Positions 7,049 through 14,311 of a stretch of 41,476 nucleotides of DNA are shown in pieces. The notes beneath the pieces were generated by a model. That model ran no database searches. It had not been told where the DNA came from and was given only the letters and a program-made list of their open reading frames with translations. How positions within the stretch are numbered: position 1 is the stretch's first letter; each line of letters opens with the position of its first letter. This DNA is from Lentisphaeria bacterium (lineage in GTDB: Bacteria; Verrucomicrobiota; Lentisphaeria; Victivallales; Victivallaceae): positions 1 through 41,476 of the forward strand of contig JAFTJQ010000066.1 in the NCBI GenBank assembly GCA_017456285.1, in the 5' to 3' direction. A program made the position numbers and the translations under genes.

Positions 7049-9052
7049 TTATGCCAGGCATTTTTTAGCAATCTCAACTGCTTCCGCAAGAGTTGTATTA
7101 ACATTCTTGTCGCCGATTACAGCGTAAACCAAGTTTGCATCAAGTTCTTTCGGACTGTAAGCAATTTCGATATTGACTTTGTTTTCCAAGCCGTTAGCTC
7201 TGACCATATTGACAACTTCTCCGAGGAAAGCCTGTCCCTTTGAAGTATCGCCTTTGGTGCTGAGAACTACACAGATGTCGGTCAATTTCTCATCTTTGCC
7301 ACGCAAGATAGTTGAACGAGCGTCAAAAATCAAATTGCGGTTCTGGTAGTGGGTATGCAAAGCTTCGTGAGCTTCATGAGAACCTGCATGACCGCCCATG
7401 CACTCATTGTAGCACTCTTCAACGAGGTAGTTATCCTGTGACTTCTGCAACTGGCGTTCTTTATCAGTCTTGTAGAGACCGCTTGCACGTTTGGTGCGGA
7501 AATTATCAACGGTTGAAATCGGCTGACCGCCACCTGCTACGCAACCGCCGGGGCAAGCCATAACTTCGATGAAGTCATAAGCAACTTTGCCTGCTTTCAT
7601 ATCTTCGATAAGTTTTCTTGCATTACCGAGGCCATGAACGACAGCGACACGGACTTTAGTTCCGTTAACATCATATTCAGCCTCTTTTCTGCCCTCAAGA
7701 CCACGAACATCCTTGAAGTCAACACTTTCAAGTTCTTTACCTGAAATTTTTTCAACCGCGAAACGGAGAGCAGCCTCCATAACACCGCCGGTTGCACCGA
7801 AAATTACACCTGCACCGGTTGAGAAACCGAGCGGCATATCAAATGCTTCACCTTCCAAATCCTTGAGATTGATACCCATTGACTCGATCATCTGAGCCAA
7901 TTCAATGGTGGTAAGAACATAATCAACGTCAGGTCTGCCCTCATGGGTGAATTTATCAAGTTTAGCTTCAAACTTTTTAGCGGTACAAGGCATGATTGAA
8001 ACAACTACCAAGTCTTCATCCTTAACATTCATTTTCGCCGGCAAAGTTTTGCGGGCTACTGAACCGAAAATCTGCTGCGGAGAACGGGTTGAAGATACAT
8101 TCGGCAACAATTCAGGATAGAAAGTTTCTACAAACTTGATCCAAGCCGGACAGCAGCTGGTAAACATCGGCATCGGCTTGTTGTTGCTGATTCTATCCAA
8201 AAGTTCAGTTGCTTCTTCAAAAATTGTCATATCAGCAGCAAAACAGGTATCGTAAACTGCATCAAATCCCATAAGCTTCAAAGCTCTGACCATTTGACGG
8301 GCAACATTTTCACCTGTTCCCATTCCGAACATATCGCCCAAACCTACTCTAACCGCCGGAGCTACCTGAACAACAACTTTCTTTGACGGATCGTGGATAG
8401 CATTCCAAACTTCTTCGGTATTAGATTTAGGTACAATTGCACCGGTCGGGCAAACTGCCGCACACTGACCGCAGTTTACGCACTCAACATCGCAAAGTCC
8501 ACGTTCAAAAGCAGGAGCAACTTTAGCATTTGAACCACGATTAACGAAGTCCAAAGCACCAACAGTCTGAACTTCGGCACAGACACGGACACAATCACCG
8601 CAGAGAACACACTTATTCGGGTCACGAACCAATGACGGAGATGACTTGTCAAGCGGTTTCTTTTCAGTCAATTGTTTGTAACGAACATCGCTTACACCGA
8701 GTTTGCGAGCCAAGTCCTGCAAAGTACAATTAGCACTTCTTGAGCATGACGGACACTCACGATTGTGGTTAGCAAGCAAAAGTTCGACATTGATTTTTCT
8801 CATTTTGCGGATAGCCGCAGAGTCGGTCTGGATAACCATTCCCGGCTCGGGTGCAGTTGAGCAGGAAGCCATGATACCACGGCCCTGAACTTCAACCAAG
8901 CACAAACGGCATGCACCGTAGATTGACAATTCTGAGTGATAGCAGAAAGTCGGAATTTCGATACCGATTTTTCTGATCAGCTCCAACAAATTACGCTCGC
9001 CGTTGATTTCAACTTCACGACCGTTAACGATAACAAAATTTTTCTTATCCAT
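7049..9052 (-). CDS. hydA: [FeFe]-hydrogenase catalytic subunit HydA
   Basis: 667 aa, cytoplasmic. Domains in order: plant-type [2Fe-2S] ferredoxin (C37, C48, C51, C64); His/Cys-rich [4Fe-4S] site (H96, C100, C103, C109); two-cluster ferredoxin (CVLCGDC 148-154 with C158, CVNCGQC 191-197 with C201); H-cluster domain with TSCCPAW (298-304), MPCTAKKFE (354-362) and EVMACPGGC (496-504) followed by VAGGGQP; small-subunit-like tail ending LHTHY near 569. All H-cluster cysteines are present, so it should be active. About 85 extra residues (583-667) follow, with a beta-alpha pattern and only one cysteine, and are not part of the usual small subunit. With HydB and HydC it forms the trimeric NAD(P)-linked, probably electron-bifurcating hydrogenase that uses NADH plus reduced ferredoxin to make H2. 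Last gene of the operon. Confidence 0.95.
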   Translation of the reverse strand: MDKKNFVIVNGREVEINGERNLLELIRKIGIEIPTFCYHSELSIYGACRLCLVEVQGRGIMASCSTAPEPGMVIQTDSAAIRKMRKINVELLLANHNRECPSCSRSANCTLQDLARKLGVSDVRYKQLTEKKPLDKSSPSLVRDPNKCVLCGDCVRVCAEVQTVGALDFVNRGSNAKVAPAFERGLCDVECVNCGQCAAVCPTGAIVPKSNTEEVWNAIHDPSKKVVVQVAPAVRVGLGDMFGMGTGENVARQMVRALKLMGFDAVYDTCFAADMTIFEEATELLDRISNNKPMPMFTSCCPAWIKFVETFYPELLPNVSSTRSPQQIFGSVARKTLPAKMNVKDEDLVVVSIMPCTAKKFEAKLDKFTHEGRPDVDYVLTTIELAQMIESMGINLKDLEGEAFDMPLGFSTGAGVIFGATGGVMEAALRFAVEKISGKELESVDFKDVRGLEGRKEAEYDVNGTKVRVAVVHGLGNARKLIEDMKAGKVAYDFIEVMACPGGCVAGGGQPISTVDNFRTKRASGLYKTDKERQLQKSQDNYLVEECYNECMGGHAGSHEAHEALHTHYQNRNLIFDARSTILRGKDEKLTDICVVLSTKGDTSKGQAFLGEVVNMVRANGLENKVNIEIAYSPKELDANLVYAVIGDKNVNTTLAEAVEIAKKCLA

Positions 9053-9070
9053 TTTAGATTAACTCCCCAA

Positions 9071-10966
9071 TTATAAACCGATGATAGCATTAAATTTACA
9101 AGCTGCTTTGCAAGCACCGCACTTAATACACTTGTCAGCGTCGATAACATGCGGCTGTTTGACAGTTCCGCTGATAGCACCGACAGGACACTTTCTGGCA
9201 CAAGCGGTACAGCCTTTGCACTTTTCAGGATCAATTTCCGGACGAGCGAGGGCTTTGCACTCACCGGTCGGACAGACCTTCTTAAGCACGTGGGCTTCAT
9301 ATTCATCACGGAAGTAACGCAAGGTTGAAAGCACCGGGTTCGGAGCAGTTTTGCCCAAACCGCAGAGAGAAGCCATCTGCACAGCTTTAGCAGTTTCTTC
9401 CAAAAGTTCCAAAGTTTTGCGGTCAGCACGACCCTCGATAATATCATCAAGCAAAGCGAGCATCTGCTTGGTACCTTCACGGCACGGCACGCATTTACCG
9501 CATGATTCATTCTGGGTGAACTGCATGAAGAAGCGGGCGATTTTGACGATACAGGTCTGATTATTCATAACCACCAAACCGCCTGAACCGACCATAGCAC
9601 CGACGCTTTTCAATGAGTCGAAGTCCAAGGGCAAGTCAAGCATATCAGGAGTTAAGCAACCGCCTGACGGTCCACCGATTTGAACAGCTTTGAAGTTGTC
9701 ATTGGTGATTTGACCCGCATTATTGGTAACACCGCCGCCGATGTTGTAAACAATTTCACGCAAAGTAGTTCCGAACGGAACCTCAATCAAACCGGTATTT
9801 GCAACGTGACCGGTGAGAGCAAAAGTTTTAGTTCCGGGAGATTTTTCAGTACCGACTGAACGGTAATTTTCTGCTCCGTTCAGGAAAATACCCGGTACGC
9901 TTGCCAAAGTTTCAACGTTATTGATAACAGTCGGCTTGCCCCACAAACCTTTCTGTGCCGGGAACGGCGGTTTCGGATTAGGCATACCGCGTTTACCCTC
10001 GATAGAAGCAATCAAAGCAGTCTCTTCACCGCAAACAAACGCACCTGCACCCTCCATGATATTCAAGCGGAATGAGAAATCAGTTCCGAAAAGATTATCA
10101 CCGAGCAAACCTGCCACTTCAGCATCTTTGCAGGCATTACGCATACGCTCGACTGCCAAAGGATACTCAGCACGAACATAAACATAACCCTCGTCAGCAC
10201 CGATAGCTTTTGCGGCAATCATCATCCCCTCGATAACTGAGTGCGGATTACCCTCCATAACTGAACGGTCCATAAATGCACCCGGGTCACCCTCGTCACC
10301 ATTACAAATAACGTATTTTTTGTCATTCTGACTTGCCAAAGTGAACTTCCATTTAAGACCGGTCGGGAAGCCGCCGCCGCCGCGTCCGCGTAACCCTGCA
10401 TCAATAGCAGTCTGGCAAACTTCTGCCGGAGTCATTTTAGTTACAGCATTGCGAGCGCCGAAATAACCGCCTTTAGCGATATATTCCTCAACTGAAGATG
10501 GTTCGATCATGCAGTTAGCAAGAACCACACGTTTCTGACGATTGTAGAACGGAATTTCTGCATTACCTTTGCCTACTTCGCCGGTTTTGGGGTTATGATA
10601 GAGAAGACGTTCAATAATCTCACCTTTGAGAATAGTTTTCTCAACGATTTCACGGACATCCTCAACTTTTACTTTGACGTAAAGAATGTGTTCAGGCTCG
10701 ATGTGAACCAATGGTCCCATCTGGCAGAAGCCCTGACAACCTGATTTAGAGATATAAGTTGCATCACTGCAATCATGCTCATCAAGCTCCAAAACAACAT
10801 TGCTGTTCAAATCTTTGAGTTCTTTTTCAAAAGCGTCACGGACATTCAAAGAACCGTTTGCCACACAACCGGTACCGCCGCAAACGATAATACGACGTTT
10901 CAATTGACTTGCTTTTGCCTCGTAATTAGCCTTGATTTCTTCAAGGCTCAGCTTCATATTGCTCAT
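9071..10966 (-). CDS. hydB: NADH-binding hydrogenase subunit HydB (NuoF-like)
   Basis: 631 aa. An N-terminal thioredoxin-like [2Fe-2S] domain (GGTGC near 30-34, SGCQGFC near 75-81) is followed by the NuoF-type FMN/NADH domain (GLRGRGGGGFPTGLKW, residues about 193-208; GAGAFVCGEETALI), an SLBB-like segment, the NuoF C-terminal [4Fe-4S] site (ESCGKCVPCREGT, then SLCGLG) and two C-terminal [4Fe-4S] ferredoxin motifs (CKGCTACARKCP, CIKCGACKAAC). This is the standard HydB/HndC architecture; the subunit oxidises or reduces NAD(P) and passes electrons to HydA. ATG 10966 is preceded by AAGGATAATATT, supporting the start. Eighteen bases separate its stop from hydA. Confidence 0.95.
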   Translation of the reverse strand: MSNMKLSLEEIKANYEAKASQLKRRIIVCGGTGCVANGSLNVRDAFEKELKDLNSNVVLELDEHDCSDATYISKSGCQGFCQMGPLVHIEPEHILYVKVKVEDVREIVEKTILKGEIIERLLYHNPKTGEVGKGNAEIPFYNRQKRVVLANCMIEPSSVEEYIAKGGYFGARNAVTKMTPAEVCQTAIDAGLRGRGGGGFPTGLKWKFTLASQNDKKYVICNGDEGDPGAFMDRSVMEGNPHSVIEGMMIAAKAIGADEGYVYVRAEYPLAVERMRNACKDAEVAGLLGDNLFGTDFSFRLNIMEGAGAFVCGEETALIASIEGKRGMPNPKPPFPAQKGLWGKPTVINNVETLASVPGIFLNGAENYRSVGTEKSPGTKTFALTGHVANTGLIEVPFGTTLREIVYNIGGGVTNNAGQITNDNFKAVQIGGPSGGCLTPDMLDLPLDFDSLKSVGAMVGSGGLVVMNNQTCIVKIARFFMQFTQNESCGKCVPCREGTKQMLALLDDIIEGRADRKTLELLEETAKAVQMASLCGLGKTAPNPVLSTLRYFRDEYEAHVLKKVCPTGECKALARPEIDPEKCKGCTACARKCPVGAISGTVKQPHVIDADKCIKCGACKAACKFNAIIGL

Positions 10967-11005
10967 AATATTATCCTTTATCCTTAAAAAATTAATAGTT
11001 CATTA

Positions 11006-11518
11006 TTACTTAGCAGCTTTTTCTGCGGCGATAAGTTCATCAACAATTGCGATAGCTTGCTCCGGAGTTACCTGACCATGAACCTCACCATTGACCACCA
11101 TAACCGGAGCCAAACCGCAAGCACCGAGACAACTGACAGTTTCGACGGTAAAAAGCATATCTTTGCTGGTATTATTTTCAGCATTGATATTGAGTTTGGC
11201 ATAGAGAGCATTCAAAATACCGTGAGATTTTTTAACGTGGCAGGCAGTTCCGTCGCAGAGGCGGAAAACATATTTGCCTTTGGGGGTAAGTGAGAAGTGA
11301 GCATAAAATGTTGCTACTCCATAGACACGAGAAGCGGGCAAATTCAAACTATTTGCGACATAAGAGATTACGTCTTTTGACAAATACTTGAATTCCTCCT
11401 GGATCTGCTGCAAAATCGGAATCAATTTTGCCGGATTGTATCCATTTCGCTCCAAAATTTGATTGACCACCTGTAAATTGTCAATCATACTGTTTGTTTG
11501 TTCGTTAATTACTTGCAT
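11006..11518 (-). CDS. hydC: [2Fe-2S] hydrogenase subunit HydC (NuoE-like)
   Basis: 170 aa, thioredoxin-fold NuoE/HndA family. The helical N-terminal half is followed by RVYGVATFYAHFSLTPKGK and the four [2Fe-2S] ligands in CDGTAC and CLGAC. It shuttles electrons between HydB clusters in the complex. ATG 11518 has GAGGG about 6 nt upstream; a later Met (11) has no comparable site. First structural gene of the hyd operon, 57 nt downstream of rex, with a Rex-type operator 76-95 nt upstream of the start codon. Confidence 0.93.
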   Translation of the reverse strand: MQVINEQTNSMIDNLQVVNQILERNGYNPAKLIPILQQIQEEFKYLSKDVISYVANSLNLPASRVYGVATFYAHFSLTPKGKYVFRLCDGTACHVKKSHGILNALYAKLNINAENNTSKDMLFTVETVSCLGACGLAPVMVVNGEVHGQVTPEQAIAIVDELIAAEKAAK

Positions 11519-11575
11519 TTTTCCCTCGCATTGTTAATATTTTTTTACAACAAACACCTTAATATTCCAATAAAA

Positions 11576-12220
11576 CTAATTAATATCATAATTTTGTGAA
11601 TTAAGTTTCACTGACAGCAGAGCCAAACCGCCTGCAATCACCTCTCTTTGCACAATCACACTGTCAGGTACTTTCAGTGCCACATTGGCAAAGTTCCAAA
11701 TCGCTTTTACTCCGCCTGCAACCAAGTCATCTGCAACCTCTTGTGCAAATGGAGCAGGCACGCAAATGATACCGATTTTTACCTGCAATCTTTTGCAGAG
11801 TTCAGAGAGTCTGGCAACCGGAAAAATCTCGCAATCGTGAATAACCGTACCGATTTTATCCCCGTCCGCATCGAAAGCGGCAATAATTTTTAAGCCGTTT
11901 TCCTCAAATCCCTCGTATCCCAAAATAGCACTGCCGAGTGAACCGGCACCGACTAAAACGGCTTCTGAAGTCATATCCCAATTTAAAAAACTTTTGATTG
12001 CATCAATAAGTTCCTTAATTTTGTAACCGACACCCGGTTGCCCTGTAATTCCGGTAATAGCCAAGTCCTTGCGAACGACAATTTCGCCGATATTCATATA
12101 TTTAGCGAGAACGGGAGTAGCGACAATGGTCTCACCGCTTTTTCTCATTTCAATCAATTTATGTAAATAAGTCGGCAATCGTCTGATTGTCGGCGATTTC
12201 AAAATTTTATTTTTGCTCAT
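11576..12220 (-). CDS. rex: Redox-sensing transcriptional repressor Rex
   Basis: 214 aa. The N-terminal winged helix (about 1-80: SPTIRRLPTYLHKL, IGEIVVRKDLAITG, GQPGVGYKI) is followed by a Rossmann NAD(H)-binding domain with VLVGAGSLGSAILGYEGF. Rex senses the NADH/NAD+ ratio and releases DNA when NADH is high, classically controlling fermentation and hydrogenase genes. ATG 12220 with GAGAGAAG upstream is preferred to a GTG at 12235, which has no ribosome binding site. Its position directly before hydCBA and the operator in its own 3' end make hydrogenase control very likely. Confidence 0.93.
   Translation of the reverse strand: MSKNKILKSPTIRRLPTYLHKLIEMRKSGETIVATPVLAKYMNIGEIVVRKDLAITGITGQPGVGYKIKELIDAIKSFLNWDMTSEAVLVGAGSLGSAILGYEGFEENGLKIIAAFDADGDKIGTVIHDCEIFPVARLSELCKRLQVKIGIICVPAPFAQEVADDLVAGGVKAIWNFANVALKVPDSVIVQREVIAGGLALLSVKLNSQNYDIN
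11594..11613. promoter_or_regulatory. Rex-type operator in front of hydC
   Basis: TTGTGAA-TTAAGT-TTCACTG matches the Rex consensus TTGTGAA-n6-TTCACAA at 12 of 14 positions. It overlaps the last codons of rex and lies just upstream of a possible -10 box (TATGAT, minus strand, 11590-11585), so bound Rex would block an internal hydCBA promoter. No good -35 hexamer is visible. Confidence 0.65.
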
Positions 12221-12301
12221 AATAACTTCTCTCACTAACTTTTTTTAGTTTATAACAATACTTATTTCAAAAGTTAGATATTTTTTTACTTAACTTTTAA
12301 T

Positions 12302-12329
12302 ATTATATCACAACTCTTTAAAATTTCAA
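12302..12329 (-). promoter_or_regulatory. Promoter of rex, with overlapping Rex half-site
   Basis: Minus strand TTGAAA (12329-12324), 16-nt spacer, TATAAT (12307-12302). The spacer ends in TTGTGA (12313-12308), one half of a Rex site touching the -10 box, which would fit autoregulation, but the second half-site is poor. A direct repeat TTAGATATTTTTTTA occurs on the plus strand at about 12274 and 12338, flanking the promoter. Confidence 0.6.
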
Positions 12330-12408
12330 GTCAAAATTAGATATTTTTTTATCTATTTTTTTATTTTTTTGGAAGTTTTTTTAATTATATTCTGAAATTC
12401 AGTTGCAA

Positions 12409-13263
12409 TTAACAATTTCTAATTTCGATATAAGTATTAAATTTCGGAACTGCAACGAGAGAACTGATTACATCGCATTTGATACAAAGCAAATGGCAAA
12501 TCGGACGCTCAATTTCATGCAAACTCTCATAATTCCCCTGCCCTTTAGCTATTACCAGATCACTGTTATACAGGTGGTACAGAAATTCTTTACCGCTTTT
12601 CCTCAAAGAGACTCCGGGGACATTATCCTCTGTGCTAACTACTTGAAAATCATTAAGTTGAGACATTTCAAGTTCATTTATTGTAATATCATTCAAAATC
12701 GGCTTGCCCCTGACGCCCAGAGTAATTTTGTCCCGATATTCTCCCATCAAAAATCGATCAAAAACCACCTCACCGCAATTATCGGCAACATAAAAAATCG
12801 TTTTCGCCTGATCCATTAAACTTCTTAATTTTTCCGTTTTAGCTGAATCGACTTCGGCTTTGAGGGCGTTTGCGATATAACTTCTCGCTTTGTCCATAGT
12901 GAAGTCCTTATCCGCCCCGTAATCAATAATATTTCCTGCGATAACCAATTTGATTATATCCGTGAAGCGATTAGAGGAAACTTTTAACTTCTCGGCAAAT
13001 TCATCATAGAGAGTTAGAGCAAACTCGGTTGAAATTCTTTTTTCTTCGGCGTAGAGATCACTAATTGCCGTATTTCGGTGCAGTACATCATAGAAAACTC
13101 CTGCAACTTCAGGCGGAGTAAATTCTTTAATATCAAGAGTTTGAATATGCTTTTCAAATTCACGCAGCGACCGTTCCGCAATCTCGGAGGGCAACTTGCC
13201 GCTTTTAAGTAATCGACGGTGTTGATGATACAAGCACTCAACACACTCTTCACGCATTTTCAT
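12409..13263 (-). CDS. DUF89/ARMT1-like damage-control phosphatase
   Basis: 284 aa. Motifs of the DUF89 metal-dependent phosphatase fold are clear: N-terminal MREECVECLYHQ, DNCGE (the metal-binding Asp-Asn), GKPILND and KGQGNYESL. Family members dephosphorylate damaged or overflow sugar phosphates and related metabolites. The substrate here is unknown; the N-terminal Cys pair places it nearer the prokaryotic subfamily. The start at 13263 lies 2 nt after the HIT gene stop, implying translational coupling; an upstream in-frame extension would run back into the HIT gene. Last gene of the metY unit. No convincing terminator follows before rex. Confidence 0.85.
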   Translation of the reverse strand: MKMREECVECLYHQHRRLLKSGKLPSEIAERSLREFEKHIQTLDIKEFTPPEVAGVFYDVLHRNTAISDLYAEEKRISTEFALTLYDEFAEKLKVSSNRFTDIIKLVIAGNIIDYGADKDFTMDKARSYIANALKAEVDSAKTEKLRSLMDQAKTIFYVADNCGEVVFDRFLMGEYRDKITLGVRGKPILNDITINELEMSQLNDFQVVSTEDNVPGVSLRKSGKEFLYHLYNSDLVIAKGQGNYESLHEIERPICHLLCIKCDVISSLVAVPKFNTYIEIRNC

Positions 13264-13265
13264 AA

Positions 13266-13766
13266 TCAGACCGTATCCCAATTATCCCGCAGAAGTTTGG
13301 CAGTCTCCTCAAGTGCTTCAGGCACACAATGAATATCCGCTAAAACCGGCATAAAATTGGTATCTCCCGTCCAGCGAGGCACAATGTGCATGTGCAGATG
13401 CTCTGCAACTCCTGCCCCTGCCACTTTACCCAAGTTGAAGCCGACATTATACGCTTCGGGGGCGAGAGTTTTTTCCATAACCTTTTTAGCCTGAACTGCA
13501 AAATCCATAAGTTCATGCAGTTCCTCTGAACTTAATTTGGCAATATCTCCCTCATGGCGATAGGGGGCAATCAACAAATGACCCGAATTATACGGATAAC
13601 GATTCAAAATTGCAAATACATACTTGCCTCTTGCGACAATCAAAGGTTCCTCGATTGAATTCTCTCTCGGAGTTTGATTATCGCACATAAAACACCGATT
13701 CTCTTTTTTTGAGCGAATGAACTTTATTCGCCACGGTGCCCACAACGGTCTTTTTTCTTCACACAT
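13266..13766 (-). CDS. HIT-family nucleotide hydrolase/phosphorylase
   Basis: 166 aa from ATG 13766, 13 nt after the STAS gene stop and with AGGA upstream. The active-site triad motif is HLHMHIVPRW, and an N-terminal CFMCDN pair probably binds zinc as in FHIT/Ap4A-phosphorylase-like bacterial HIT proteins; RPLWAPWRIKFI at the start is typical of that branch. Expected to cleave or phosphorolyse AMP-containing nucleotides such as Ap4A or adenylylated by-products. Neighbouring alaS is suggestive, because aminoacyl-tRNA synthetases make Ap4A and aminoacyl-AMP, but this link is inference. Confidence 0.9.
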   Translation of the reverse strand: MCEEKRPLWAPWRIKFIRSKKENRCFMCDNQTPRENSIEEPLIVARGKYVFAILNRYPYNSGHLLIAPYRHEGDIAKLSSEELHELMDFAVQAKKVMEKTLAPEAYNVGFNLGKVAGAGVAEHLHMHIVPRWTGDTNFMPVLADIHCVPEALEETAKLLRDNWDTV

Positions 13767-13779
13767 TTTGTCTATCCTG

Positions 13780-14286
13780 TTATTTTTTATCAGCATCACG
13801 CAATCTGGCGATATCTTCATCGGCAAATTTTATCACATCATGGAAACGGGCTTCATTTGAATCATCAGCTTCGACCAAAACTTTATGTGCTTCCGAAACG
13901 GTTTCAGCAGTTTCAAGCATATTTTTTTCCTGTTTCGCCAACTCCTCCCACGATGATTGCTGCATATCATTAACATTATCAAAAAAGGTAAAAAGTTTAT
14001 CAACTCCCAACCCCTTGAGCAACGCTCTGACATTCGGAGCCATGCCGTAAATTTCCACTTTAGTTCCGCATTTTTTTGAACGCAAACCGATCATCGACAT
14101 AACTCCCATAAAGGTACTGTCCATAAAAGTACATTCACTGCCGTCGATACAAATTTTTTCAATATTACTATTAAGACAATTTGCCAAGTGTCGGAGCGGA
14201 ACAGCATATTCAAAATTCGCCCGTCCGCAGACCTTGATATTATAAACATTACCGGAGTTTGAAATTAAAATATCTTTATCTTGCAT
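13780..14286 (-). CDS. STAS-domain anti-anti-sigma-factor-like protein
   Basis: 168 aa. Residues about 8-110 form a STAS domain: CIDGSECTFMDSTFMGVMSMIGLRSK carries the Asp-Ser-Thr of SpoIIAA-type antagonists whose Ser is the phosphorylation site. About 110-168 is a charged, helical tail absent from minimal SpoIIAA proteins. It would act in a partner-switching cascade, but no anti-sigma kinase or sigma factor lies in the window. 25 nt downstream of alaS and 13 nt before the HIT gene, in one operon. Confidence 0.85.
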   Translation of the reverse strand: MQDKDILISNSGNVYNIKVCGRANFEYAVPLRHLANCLNSNIEKICIDGSECTFMDSTFMGVMSMIGLRSKKCGTKVEIYGMAPNVRALLKGLGVDKLFTFFDNVNDMQQSSWEELAKQEKNMLETAETVSEAHKVLVEADDSNEARFHDVIKFADEDIARLRDADKK

Positions 14287-14311
14287 AATTAAGTTACACC
14301 TTTCTGCTGAA

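Noticed and set aside
9351-10181. Open frames antisense to hydB
   Set aside because: Shadow frames over a well-identified NuoF-like gene.
12403-12819. Plus-strand open frame of 138 codons
   Set aside because: Lies entirely opposite the DUF89 gene, whose motifs are clear; no ribosome binding site.
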